Of a stretch of DNA of 10,617 nucleotides, positions 1-7,582 are shown one piece after another (positions within the stretch are counted from its first letter, which is position 1; each line of letters starts with the position of its first letter). A program made the translations under genes and the position numbers. The stretch spans positions 1 through 10,617 of the forward strand of contig JALQTG010000156.1 in NCBI GenBank assembly GCA_023264075.1, in the 5' to 3' direction. Source of the stretch: Crocinitomicaceae bacterium (GTDB lineage Bacteria > Bacteroidota > Bacteroidia > Flavobacteriales_D > Crocinitomicaceae). The notes under the pieces were generated by a model that searched no databases, was not told where the DNA came from, and saw nothing but the letters and a program-made list of their open reading frames with translations.

Positions 1-568
1 GTAAATAATGAATGATACCTCTTGAATTTAATTGATCAAAGTTGGGTTGGTTAAGCTGTAGTAAACTCAATCCTAGTTTGAAGCGGTTGAGAGTGAGTAA
101 TACTCCAGCATTCATAGTGAATTTCATTTGCGAAGCGTTGCTTGGAAGTTCTGTATTCGTTGAGTCACAAGTAATCCAAATAGGACCTATTTAAGCATGA
201 TTTGCTCCTCCCGAAATACCAAAAGAAAGACGATTCAACCGTGATAGTTTAAGTTCATAACGATAATTGATAAGTGCCGATTGCACGGTAGAAAAACCTA
301 TTTCATCGCGAATTAAGGTGACTCCAATTCCTGAATTGATAGTTTTCAAATCCTGCTCATACTGTCCAAAATAGGTTGTTGGTGTGCCATCAATCCCAAC
401 CCATTGGTTCCTATATAGTATGCCTCCACGAATCGTATACTGCATTGCAGTGAAGGCAGGGTTATAGTACGAAATCATGTTATGATAAAGTGAATTCGCG
501 GGTGTTTGTTGTCCAAAAACGTCATCAAACATGCACAGGAATGAAATTATAATGAGCAGTATTTTCAT
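1..568 (-). pseudogene. PorP/SprF-family outer-membrane protein gene, interrupted by an in-frame stop and cut by the window edge
   Basis: The first 125 codons encode a signal peptide (hydrophobic residues 3-13, likely cleavage before QQ at 20-21). A PorP/SprF-like start of a mature beta-barrel follows: NMISYYNPAFTA, then YRNQWVGIDGTPTTYFGQYE, then GIGVTLIRDEIG. At 191-193 the frame meets TAA. The same frame then continues, without any shift, to position 1. The continuation reads IGPIWITCDST, then QMKFTMNAGVLLTLNRFKLG, then LSLLQLNQPNFDQLNSRGII, which is typical of the middle of this family. One base change of a sense codon such as CAA, GAA or AAA would explain the stop. Family members run to about 300 residues and work with the type IX secretion/gliding machinery or as paralogues of unknown role. 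The 3' end lies outside the window. A sequencing error at one base is the main alternative to a true pseudogene. Confidence 0.8.
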
Positions 569-642
569 AAATCCTTTTCAGTTGAAACGAGTTCAGAGGC
601 CTGAAAGTTACACGTGGAAAGAAAGCTGCATTTTACGGATTC

Positions 643-1155
643 CTAATTAGCCTTGAAGTTATCGTTGAGTTTGGTTTCGTCGTAATAATGCGTAGGCTTC
701 TGAGTCAGAATTTTAGTGAGCGTAGTAATTTGTCCAGTGTGGTAGGAGAAATGTTCCAATACATGGATGAGCACAGAGAAGTAGGTTTCATTTAGCCCTT
801 GAATAGTAATTGGCTGCTCTAAATTGTTTTCGGAGATATTTTTTAGAGCTGCGTTCATCTGAATTTTTAAATTCTCTAAAACAAAAATGAGATCAGTCCT
901 TCGGATAGAAGGGTGAGGAATAAATTCACTTGCACGGTCCCGTATATCATCTTTTCCACCAATTCCTGCAACAATCCATTGACGTGCATTACCGCATAAA
1001 TGAAGAACTAATGAACCTATTGGGGGTGTTTGTTTATTTACGCAATACCAAAGCTCCTCGTGCGTGAGCATTCCTAAACATTTGTATATTCTCGGGAAGG
1101 ATTCATCGTATATGCGTTTACGAAATTCATTGATAATCAATCTACTTGGTTCCAT
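643..1155 (-). CDS. DinB-like superfamily protein, DUF1572 type (putative metal-dependent)
   Basis: This 170-residue protein has the four-helix DinB/YfiT-like layout. Residues 48-63 (SLVLHLCGNARQWIVA) and 129-142 (LIHVLEHFSYHTGQ) are the two signature helices. His52, His135 and His139 are placed as the usual three metal ligands, and His131 is an extra histidine nearby. The LHLxGNxRQW and GGKDDIRDR stretches resemble the DUF1572 branch rather than classical DinB. DinB-like proteins are often thiol-dependent or stress-related enzymes, but the substrate of this branch is not established, so no reaction is assigned. The ATG start follows a T-rich stretch. The gene reads away from tRNA-His and is followed after about 75 nt by the broken PorP/SprF gene on the same strand. 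No terminator is evident between them. Confidence 0.85.
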   Translation of the reverse strand: MEPSRLIINEFRKRIYDESFPRIYKCLGMLTHEELWYCVNKQTPPIGSLVLHLCGNARQWIVAGIGGKDDIRDRASEFIPHPSIRRTDLIFVLENLKIQMNAALKNISENNLEQPITIQGLNETYFSVLIHVLEHFSYHTGQITTLTKILTQKPTHYYDETKLNDNFKAN

Positions 1156-1234
1156 TGATTCTGCTTTTTTTTTGAATGTCTTAAGTTAAGAAAAAAAAAT
1201 CCAATCCCAAGTGTGGTCTCATTTTCTTTTTGAC

Positions 1235-1242
1235 TATATTTG
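1235..1242 (+). promoter_or_regulatory. Bacteroidota-type -7 box upstream of tRNA-His
   Basis: TATATTTG matches the Bacteroidota -7 consensus TAnnTTTG exactly and lies about 54 nt before the tRNA. No clear TTG -33 element is visible at the expected 17-23 nt spacing, so the call rests on one box and its position. Confidence 0.45.
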
Positions 1243-1295
1243 CCGTCCCAATAGCAGAATTCATGTGTACAAGCATTTCTGTGAAATGGATGAAT

Positions 1296-1370
1296 GGTGG
1301 TTGTAGCTCAGCTGGTTAGAGCGCCGGATTGTGGTTCCGGAGGTCGCCGGTTCGAACCCGGTCTTCCACC
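1296..1370 (+). tRNA. tRNA-His (anticodon GTG)
   Basis: A complete cloverleaf can be drawn. The D-stem is GCTC/GAGC. The anticodon stem CCGGA/TCCGG encloses TTGTGGT, with GTG at 1331-1333. The T-arm GCCGG/CCGGT encloses TTCGAAC. G at 1296 is the extra G-1 of histidine tRNAs and faces C73 at 1370, which fits His identity. CCA is not encoded: the sequence after C73 is CGA, so the end must be added by nucleotidyltransferase. In the acceptor stem GTGGTTG/CTTCCAC, pairs 5:68 and 6:67 are both U-U mismatches, which is unusual on paper. The gene stands alone, with a -7 box upstream and a terminator immediately downstream. Confidence 0.97.
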
Positions 1371-1380
1371 CGATAGATGC

Positions 1381-1418
1381 AAAAGCCTTGAATTCATTTG
1401 TGATTCAAGGCTTTTTTT
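1381..1418 (+). terminator. Rho-independent terminator of tRNA-His
   Basis: A perfect 13-bp stem (1381-1393 with 1403-1415, core AGCCTTGAAT/ATTCAAGGCT) closes a 9-nt loop and runs into seven Ts at 1412-1418. It begins 10 nt after the tRNA. On the minus strand the stem is followed by only four Ts, so any opposite-direction function would be weak. Confidence 0.9.
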
Positions 1419-1524
1419 GTTGGGATTGAATTTCGTTTGATGATAAGTTCTTCAATGGTCTGTTCCCACATGACCATTCTATCACAAGTCCATGGAATAG
1501 TAAACAATATATTCTGGTCAAATT

Positions 1525-1548
1525 ATAAATAGGTCGCTCCCTATTTAT
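1525..1548. other. Hairpin in the gap between tRNA-His and the prenyltransferase gene
   Basis: ATAAATAGG at 1525-1533 is an exact inverted repeat of CCTATTTAT at 1540-1548, with a 6-nt loop. It lies about 75 nt past the stop of the minus-strand operon, where a transcript-end structure would be expected. No T-run follows it on either strand, so it is not called a terminator. The rest of 1419-1620 shows no gene that I can support. A 43-codon minus-strand open frame there (1394-1522) is treated in the findings. Confidence 0.4.
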
Positions 1549-1620
1549 TGCGTTTGTTGTTTATGCCGAATACGTTTTTATTTTTTTGTCGGTGTAGGAT
1601 TGAAAATGGAAAGCATGATC

Positions 1621-2604
1621 TCATGCTAAACTCAACAAAATCCCCCACCAGAGTGGTAGCAGCATTCCAAAAATCATGATGACTTTTATGCTTTTATGTG
1701 TTTTTCGGTACGAAATCGTATCATTCGCCTGGAACAACATAATGATGGTGATGATGGAACTTATCGCTGCAGGAAGCAAGGGTAAAAAGGAAAACCAATC
1801 ATTTAAGATTCCTTTATTAATCACGACGAATGTTAGGGTTCCTGCCACGGATAAAAAAAGTAATACAGCGGCCCAACTTTTAGCCCGTTGATAACCAAAT
1901 ACGAGCGGAATGGTGCGTGCTCCTAATTTTTTATCGCCGGCGGTGTCTTCCATATCTTTAACAATTTCTCGCGCCCAATTCAGTAAAAAGGCAAAAGCAC
2001 CAAAAACAAAACCCAAAAGAAGGGCGTATCTTTCAGGGTGAACAACTTCGAAAGGAAAAATAGTTGTTTTTTCTCCATGAGCCAATGAAGAAAGGACATA
2101 ATCAAAGTTCAATTGCTGGTTGTAATAAATCCCTACAAGAATTGGAACTAATCCTGTTAAAAGCGCTATAGCTATGTTTCCAATATATAATGTTCGTTTG
2201 AATTGCATCGAATAGAACCAGAGCAGATTAATGGAGAAAAGATGTATAAACAAATACCAAAAGGAGTTATTTCGATAACTCAGATAGAGCGCCATTGAAA
2301 AAGCTATGAGGTTCAGCATCCAATGCGCTAGAATAGCTACTCTCGGTTTTACATGGCGCACAATGATTATTCGTTCAGGTCGGTTTACACGATCGGCTTT
2401 GATGTCAAAGTAGTCATTAATGATGTTTCCTGCTGCTGCAATAATTACTGTTGAGAACACTAGTACAAAGAAATCGAATGTAGCCATAGCGCCGTATCGT
2501 GCGTCTAACAAAAAGACACTGTCGAAATACCATGCAAGGCTATACATGGTAAGGGCCACGACAAGTAAGTTAAACGGACGCGTTAATCTCAAAAAATGGA
2601 TCAT
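1621..2604 (-). CDS. UbiA-family polyprenyltransferase, geranylgeranylglycerol-phosphate geranylgeranyltransferase-like
   Basis: This is an integral inner-membrane enzyme of 327 residues with about eight to nine hydrophobic segments. The first Asp-rich motif is NDYFDIKADRVNRPER (63-78), with D64, D67 and D71. The second is KDMEDTAGDKKLGARTIP (216-233), with D217, D220 and D224. Together these bind the Mg-diphosphate of a polyprenyl donor. UbiA-superfamily enzymes attach the prenyl chain to an aromatic or glycerol-phosphate acceptor. The wording of both motifs resembles the group annotated as geranylgeranylglycerol-phosphate geranylgeranyltransferase in Bacteroidota more than menaquinone MenA, but the acceptor cannot be read from sequence. 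The ATG overlaps the preceding TGA by 4 nt (ATGA), so it is translationally coupled as the last gene of the envelope operon. Confidence 0.88.
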   Translation of the reverse strand: MIHFLRLTRPFNLLVVALTMYSLAWYFDSVFLLDARYGAMATFDFFVLVFSTVIIAAAGNIINDYFDIKADRVNRPERIIIVRHVKPRVAILAHWMLNLIAFSMALYLSYRNNSFWYLFIHLFSINLLWFYSMQFKRTLYIGNIAIALLTGLVPILVGIYYNQQLNFDYVLSSLAHGEKTTIFPFEVVHPERYALLLGFVFGAFAFLLNWAREIVKDMEDTAGDKKLGARTIPLVFGYQRAKSWAAVLLFLSVAGTLTFVVINKGILNDWFSFLPLLPAAISSIITIIMLFQANDTISYRKTHKSIKVIMIFGMLLPLWWGILLSLA

Positions 2605-4622
2605 GGTACAATTTTATATTCTGTTCTTCGGTTCGTTTGGTGTGCCGCTTCTTTTTCTTTGTCGGAAGAAATCTTGGCTATTTCTGAATCACTTATTTTT
2701 GGTTGTGTTTGGCCGTAACCTTTGTAGGATAAACGACTTTTATCAATTCCTTTTTCAAGGAGGTATTCATATACCGAGCGGGCCCTGTTCTCGGATAAGA
2801 ATTGGTTGTCTTTCGCATTTCCTCGGGTATCCGTATGTCCTCCGATTTCTATTTTTGTCAATTTATTTTCAGTTAAGAAATCAACAAGTTTGTTTAGTTC
2901 AACAAACGACTCTTTGCGCAATGTTGATTTATTTAAATCAAAGAAAACATTGGCAAGTGTAACACTTCCACCCTGACCAATCGGGATTAACGGAACATCC
3001 ATTTGTAGTGCCTCTAAACCATTTTCAGGTTCTGTCATGTTAAAGTTTTTACTAAAAAATGAGTAGCCAGGAAAGGAAACGTTTAACGCATATTCGCGTT
3101 CAGTGGGCAATGCAACGAGGAATTCACCGGTGAGTTGATCCGCTTCTGCTTCAATAACTTTTTCCCCAGTCGATAAGTCAATTAATTCAAAGCGTCCACC
3201 TAAAGGTTTTTTTGTGGTTGCGTCATACACTAATCCTTCAAAGTAGGTCGTTTTTATAGGTCTAAACTCTTCTGGCATCGCAAAGTAGTAGATGTCCAGT
3301 CCACCGTACCCTCCAGGTCTGTCGGACGCAAAAAACGCCACCTCTCCATCTGGTCCTACTAATAATGAATTTTCATCATTTTCTGTATTAATGGGATATC
3401 CCAAGTTGATCGGGTCACCCCAATTTCCAAGCGCATCCATTCGCGACATGTAGATATCATAGCCGCCTAGTCCCGTGTGGCCATTCGAGGAGAAATAAAG
3501 CGTTCTTCCATCGGGGTGGATGAGCACTGAAGTCTCCATGTAGGGAGTGTTTATGTTAGGGGGCAACGGGGTTGGTCTGCCCCAATTGCCTTTGGAATCT
3601 TTTTTACTCACGAAGATGTCGCTACGCATGGTTCCTTGTCGTCCAACTCTACGCACAAAATATAACGATTTACCATCTGCTGAAAGCGAAGGCTGGGATT
3701 CCCAATTGCCTGAGTTGACTTCTCCAGGAATGTTTTTAGGATTCATCCATTGAGACCCAATACGCTTGGTGATGAACATGTCACAGCTCCCCATACCTTC
3801 TCGATTAGGCCCATAATAGTAGCCTGTTTCGTCAGAGCATGCAACAAATATTAAGGTACGACCATCTGCCGATAGAGTAGGGGCTCCTTCATTCAGATTG
3901 GTGTTGATGTTTTGTGGCATCGCAACAGCTTTCATCCATATGTTTTTCTCACTGAGCTGGGAAACGTAAAAATCTTCTTGTCCACGGGGATTTTCACGGG
4001 ATGGTATCAATCGCGTAAAAAGCAAGGTACGCCCGTCTACCGTAATTGTAGGGAAATATTCCGGGTGTTCGGTATTGATCCCTGGACCGATGTTAATGGG
4101 GTCGATTTTAGCAGGATTATTTTTCGCATCAATCGAGAAAAGAGCATTCTTTTTCATTTTGTCAGCAGCCCACGCCAATTCTTCAGTAATCGCTCTACTG
4201 CGGCTGTTGAGGATGAGGTCAAAATACGTGACAGCATCTTCATATTCTCCGTTTTGCATTTGGAGCTCACCTAAATCAAAATAAAGAATACCATTTAGAT
4301 TTGCGGAAGGATTTATCTCAAGCGATTTTTTGAAATGTATAACTGCATTTTCGCTATCTCTCGTGATACGATAAAATTCTCCAATTAATTGATGTGCTTC
4401 AAGGAAATTTGGGTCACGTTCTAGCGCTTTTTTTAATAAATCAATACCTCCTGCATAGTTCGGGCGACCGTAAGCATCCAACTGAGCATTTGGCAATTTC
4501 TTGGCTTCCTCATATTGCTTGATGGCTTTTTTGTTTTTGGTGGAATACCCCATCTGTGCTGTTGAACAGGACGAGTTGAATAGAATAAGCGTAGAAATGA
4601 GTAGAAATATAATATTGTTCAT
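2601..4622 (-). CDS. PorE-like lipoprotein: TPR, five PD40 repeats, regulatory-like beta domain, OmpA peptidoglycan-binding domain
   Basis: The protein has 673 residues. Residues 1-19 are a lipoprotein signal peptide with Cys19 as the lipidated residue (FNSSC). Residues about 30-150 form TPR helices. Five PD40/WD40-like repeats follow, each with a (x)DGRTLxF core, at about 191, 248, 311, 367 and 421; they predict a five-bladed propeller. Residues about 457-545 resemble a carboxypeptidase-regulatory (CRD) beta domain. Residues about 550-673 are OmpA-like, with GGHTDTRG at 594-601, NQFLSENRARSV at 606-617 and NRRTE at 664-668; D598 and R613 fit the peptidoglycan-binding pair. This domain order is that described for PorE of the type IX secretion system. 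Bacteroidota carry several paralogues, so PorE itself is not claimed. It starts 2 nt after queE. Confidence 0.88.
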   Translation of the reverse strand: MNNIIFLLISTLILFNSSCSTAQMGYSTKNKKAIKQYEEAKKLPNAQLDAYGRPNYAGGIDLLKKALERDPNFLEAHQLIGEFYRITRDSENAVIHFKKSLEINPSANLNGILYFDLGELQMQNGEYEDAVTYFDLILNSRSRAITEELAWAADKMKKNALFSIDAKNNPAKIDPINIGPGINTEHPEYFPTITVDGRTLLFTRLIPSRENPRGQEDFYVSQLSEKNIWMKAVAMPQNINTNLNEGAPTLSADGRTLIFVACSDETGYYYGPNREGMGSCDMFITKRIGSQWMNPKNIPGEVNSGNWESQPSLSADGKSLYFVRRVGRQGTMRSDIFVSKKDSKGNWGRPTPLPPNINTPYMETSVLIHPDGRTLYFSSNGHTGLGGYDIYMSRMDALGNWGDPINLGYPINTENDENSLLVGPDGEVAFFASDRPGGYGGLDIYYFAMPEEFRPIKTTYFEGLVYDATTKKPLGGRFELIDLSTGEKVIEAEADQLTGEFLVALPTEREYALNVSFPGYSFFSKNFNMTEPENGLEALQMDVPLIPIGQGGSVTLANVFFDLNKSTLRKESFVELNKLVDFLTENKLTKIEIGGHTDTRGNAKDNQFLSENRARSVYEYLLEKGIDKSRLSYKGYGQTQPKISDSEIAKISSDKEKEAAHQTNRRTEYKIVP

Positions 4623-4624
4623 AT

Positions 4625-5266
4625 TTAGGGTATATTCATGAATTTATGCGTTTGTAACGATATGCGCCATTTCGGGTTACGTTTGACATAGTTGATGATT
4701 AGGGGCAAGAGTTGTGCCTGTTTTGACCATTCAGGTTGAAGATAGAGTTGACAATCCTTTCCCAGGAGTTCAGCATGTCCTTCCGCCCAAACAAAATCGC
4801 TGGTGTGAAAAATGACCACCTTTAGTTCGTTTGCTTTTTCATAAGCTTCATTGCACGGAGCTTTAAATTTCTTCGGGGAAAAGCAATACCAATCAATAGG
4901 TGCAGATAGCGGATAACAACCAGATGTTTCAATAGCGACCTCTATTCCTTTATGTTGTAATGCCAACACCAGAGTAGTGAGGTCGTACATAGCTGGTTCT
5001 CCTCCCGTAATTACGACAAAATCTGTCCCACTTGTTTGAACGTCCTCTAAAAGGCTGTTAAGGTCTGTGGAAGGATGTTTCTCTGCTTCCCAGCTTTCTT
5101 TTACATCACACCAAACGCAACCTACATCGCAACCACCTGTTCGAATAAAGTAGGCAGCACGACCTGAATAATATCCTTCTCCCTGAATGGTGTAGAATCT
5201 CTCCATTACGGGCCACGAAGAACGCACTTGATTGATCTGGGTTTCCATTATCTCAAAATTAATCAT
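4625..5266 (-). CDS. queE: 7-carboxy-7-deazaguanine synthase (radical SAM)
   Basis: QueE converts 6-carboxytetrahydropterin to 7-carboxy-7-deazaguanine, the ring-contraction step toward preQ0 and queuosine in tRNA. The 213-residue protein shows YTIQGEGYYSGR (25-36, substrate region), the canonical CX3CX2C cluster motif at Cys46, Cys50 and Cys53, and TGGEP (87-91) for SAM. It also has ETSG (113-116), SPK (130-132), LQPEW (176-180) and the family-typical RISLQTHKFMNIP end. Length is normal. The chosen ATG overlaps the upstream TGA by 4 nt. An internal ATG at Met7 (5246-5248) is a fair alternative because family members start close to that point. No other queuosine gene is in the window; its neighbours are all envelope genes. 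Confidence 0.95.
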   Translation of the reverse strand: MINFEIMETQINQVRSSWPVMERFYTIQGEGYYSGRAAYFIRTGGCDVGCVWCDVKESWEAEKHPSTDLNSLLEDVQTSGTDFVVITGGEPAMYDLTTLVLALQHKGIEVAIETSGCYPLSAPIDWYCFSPKKFKAPCNEAYEKANELKVVIFHTSDFVWAEGHAELLGKDCQLYLQPEWSKQAQLLPLIINYVKRNPKWRISLQTHKFMNIP

Positions 5267-6438
5267 TTCTTTAGGATTTCAACCAATTCTTTGGTGCATT
5301 CAGACCAGCGATAATTCATCTGAATGAACTGCTTTCCATTCGTTGCAATTTTAGTATACAATTCGTCTTGGTTTAGCAGTCGCTCTATGTGATACACAAA
5401 TGCAGCTTTGTCATCTGCAATTAAGATAGACTCCTCTGGAGTGGCTTTTAACGCGTTATTTGCGAGAGTTGTTGTAATGCATGGCAACCCCATTGCCATC
5501 GCTTCCAACAGTTTATTTTGTAGGCCGGTACCAATAAACATCGGGGCGATAAAAATGCGTCCCTGTGCGTAACTGGTTCTAATATCGTCTACCCATCCTG
5601 TAATTTTGACGCGTTCACTGCTGAGTGCTCGTACTTCAGGTGTCGGTGTGGCTCCAGATAGCAACAACTGAACCGATTGTGGAAGTTCCGGTAATATTTC
5701 GTGAACGATGAACTGGGCTGCTTCCACATTTGGAGGATAACTCATATTTCCCGTAAAAACGATTTCAATTGTATTCTCATGTTTATATGGGGCGAAAAAC
5801 AATTCGTTCACGCCATTTGGGACAACGGTAATGCAGTTTCTCAGGGCGTGAAAAATGTGCTGCCTGTCTTGTTCGGAGATAATCGTATGGTATTCAAAAT
5901 AAGAGAAAATTGAATTCTCATAATTCAATAGCCGTATGTATTCAAGCTGAAACAACCACTTTCTTGAAGCTTTTTCTTTCTCTACTCGTCGTTCAATTCC
6001 CTTGGAAAGGGCATCCATGTAATCAATTGTCTTACTGCAACGGTGGTAGTTTTTAACGTATTCTGCCACGCGAATTAATTGACAATAGATATGATCTGGA
6101 GCTATGTGATCAAGAAGTCTATTTACCTTCCGCTGTGTTCTCCAATTGTGAAAATACCCCACTTGGATTGGCTTTTTACCGAATAGCTGTATAAATGCTC
6201 CGAGCCATTTTTCAATCCAGTTGATTCGATATACTGTAAGCGACGCAAGAAATGGAGTTAATTCATTTCTTTGAGCTTCAGTAACCGGGGTTTCTGATAA
6301 AGAAATAAGGTGCACGTCAAAATACTTGGCAAGCTCTTTCAGTTGAAAGTAAGCACGCAGTTTATCTCCCTTTTCCAATGGATATGGGAAGCGGGAAGTA
6401 ATAACAACTAGTTTACGATATGGAGTTGATGAATTCAA
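5263..6438 (-). CDS. Glycosyltransferase, GT4-like (GT-B fold)
   Basis: This 391-residue cytoplasmic or peripheral-membrane enzyme has two Rossmann-like halves. The N-terminal half starts ITSRFPYPLEKGDKLRAYFQ (13-32), which resembles the sugar transferases found in exopolysaccharide and exosortase-type clusters. The C-terminal half has VVPNGV (205-210), FTGNMSYPPNVEA (228-240) and the nucleotide-sugar binding stretch GTGLQNKLLEAMAMGLPCIT (303-322), with Glu312 as the expected ribose-contacting residue. Donor and acceptor sugars cannot be inferred. The start is TTG (6436-6438). There is no in-frame ATG between the upstream stop and the conserved N-terminus, so TTG is the best choice. It overlaps the end of the preceding glycosyltransferase by 26 nt and queE by 4 nt. 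It probably adds a sugar to an LPS or other surface glycan. Confidence 0.88.
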   Translation of the reverse strand: MNSSTPYRKLVVITSRFPYPLEKGDKLRAYFQLKELAKYFDVHLISLSETPVTEAQRNELTPFLASLTVYRINWIEKWLGAFIQLFGKKPIQVGYFHNWRTQRKVNRLLDHIAPDHIYCQLIRVAEYVKNYHRCSKTIDYMDALSKGIERRVEKEKASRKWLFQLEYIRLLNYENSIFSYFEYHTIISEQDRQHIFHALRNCITVVPNGVNELFFAPYKHENTIEIVFTGNMSYPPNVEAAQFIVHEILPELPQSVQLLLSGATPTPEVRALSSERVKITGWVDDIRTSYAQGRIFIAPMFIGTGLQNKLLEAMAMGLPCITTTLANNALKATPEESILIADDKAAFVYHIERLLNQDELYTKIATNGKQFIQMNYRWSECTKELVEILKK

Positions 6439-7582
6439 AAATACGTGTGGAGATTATTTCTTCGCCAAAGTTATGAATTACAAAGTCTCGGGCTGCAGTT
6501 CCAAGGCGAATTCTTTTTTCTGTGTTGTTGTATAATTCGAGCATGGCATCAGCAAAATCCTTAGGAGAATCCACAATGATTACATGTACATCGTTTATCA
6601 CATTAACTCCACGAGCTCCTTCCGATGTGGTGATGATGGGCTTTCCTAACGCCATGTTTTCTAAAAGCTTAATTTTTATTCCGCTACCAGATTGAATGGG
6701 AATGAGACAGACACCATGAGACAGAATAAATGTCCTAGCATCATCAACTTCACCGTGGCAATGCATCTGTGTTGAAGAAATTCGCGCACAATTCATGCTT
6801 TTTCCTGCTAGGTGTATTTTTAGTGAAGAGTGTGCCATTGGTAACACTTTTTTCAAAAGCCAGTTAACGCCTTCTTCATTCGGTGTCCAGTCCATTGCAC
6901 CAAGAAAATAAAAATCATTCTGAGTGTAATCGGAAGTTTCCTTCACGCTTGAAAAGGAGGTAGGTATCGCCGCTATTGGTTTCTCTGGGAATTGCCTCTG
7001 AAAATAACGTGCATCTTGATCGGAAATAGCCATAATACCATCCACCGACTTTAATGCGTTTAACTCATAGAATTTCAATTGCTTCGCCAGTTTGTTGAGG
7101 TATACTTTTTTTAAGAACGACTGGCAGCGTTTAGCTTGTTGTTCCCAAATGTGGTGCTCAACATTGTGAGCGCGCAAAATAACTTTAATACCGTTTGAGC
7201 GAAATAGTTCTGCGTAAGGGAGCAAAAAAATGCTTTCTAAGATAACACAGTCGAAGGTATGTTCCGAGAGGTAATTCTCCATTTTTTTTGAGATGCTCCG
7301 ATCATAAAAACGCACAACGTTATAGGATTCGTTTTTGATGAGCGACCAAAGCGCTCCAGAAATTGATACTTTAGTATTTATTGGAAAATTTACTATCTTC
7401 TGGTGAGACAAAGCTGTGGGGTAATTGCGTATGTCAAAAGGATGTTTATGCGTTGAAAGTGTAAAATGAGTAACGTCCGTTTGATCATTAGCTAGAAGGC
7501 CTAAAAGTAGTTGACCAATAGCAATTGCTCCTCCATCAATTCTAGGATATGCGGGTTTATTAGAAACGTGCAATACCTTCAT
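6413..7582 (-). CDS. Glycosyltransferase, GT4-like (GT-B fold)
   Basis: This is the second of two adjacent, similarly built glycosyltransferases (389 residues). The N-terminus HVSNKPAYPRIDGGAIAIGQ (5-24) is a GT-B donor/acceptor loop. RAHNVEHHIW (137-146) is a motif seen in Bacteroidota GT4-type enzymes. FLGAMDWTPNEEGVNWL (226-242) and GSGIKIKLLENMALGKPIIT (299-318), with Glu308, mark the nucleotide-sugar site. Sequence identity to its downstream neighbour is limited and confined mainly to the C-terminal site, so the two probably act at different steps rather than being recent duplicates. The ATG shares one base with the TAA of the upstream permease gene. The sugar specificity is unknown. Confidence 0.88.
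   Translation of the reverse strand: MKVLHVSNKPAYPRIDGGAIAIGQLLLGLLANDQTDVTHFTLSTHKHPFDIRNYPTALSHQKIVNFPINTKVSISGALWSLIKNESYNVVRFYDRSISKKMENYLSEHTFDCVILESIFLLPYAELFRSNGIKVILRAHNVEHHIWEQQAKRCQSFLKKVYLNKLAKQLKFYELNALKSVDGIMAISDQDARYFQRQFPEKPIAAIPTSFSSVKETSDYTQNDFYFLGAMDWTPNEEGVNWLLKKVLPMAHSSLKIHLAGKSMNCARISSTQMHCHGEVDDARTFILSHGVCLIPIQSGSGIKIKLLENMALGKPIITTSEGARGVNVINDVHVIIVDSPKDFADAMLELYNNTEKRIRLGTAARDFVIHNFGEEIISTRIFEFINSIS

Noticed and set aside
592..605. Small palindrome TTCAG-AGGC-CTGAA between the DinB-like gene and the PorP/SprF gene as a terminator
   Set aside because: The stem is only 5 bp and is not followed by a T-run in the direction of transcription.
1676..1891. 71-codon plus-strand open frame
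   Set aside because: It is antisense to the C-terminal membrane segments of the prenyltransferase; no start context or family similarity is visible.
2420..2962. 180-codon open frame on the plus strand
   Set aside because: It lies opposite the prenyltransferase and PorE-like genes, both of which have clear family motifs; its translation has no recognisable domain.
3912..4274. Plus-strand open frames opposite the PorE-like gene, including 4075-4284 and 3547-3753
   Set aside because: They are antisense to well-supported TPR and PD40 coding sequence, and their translations show no motif.
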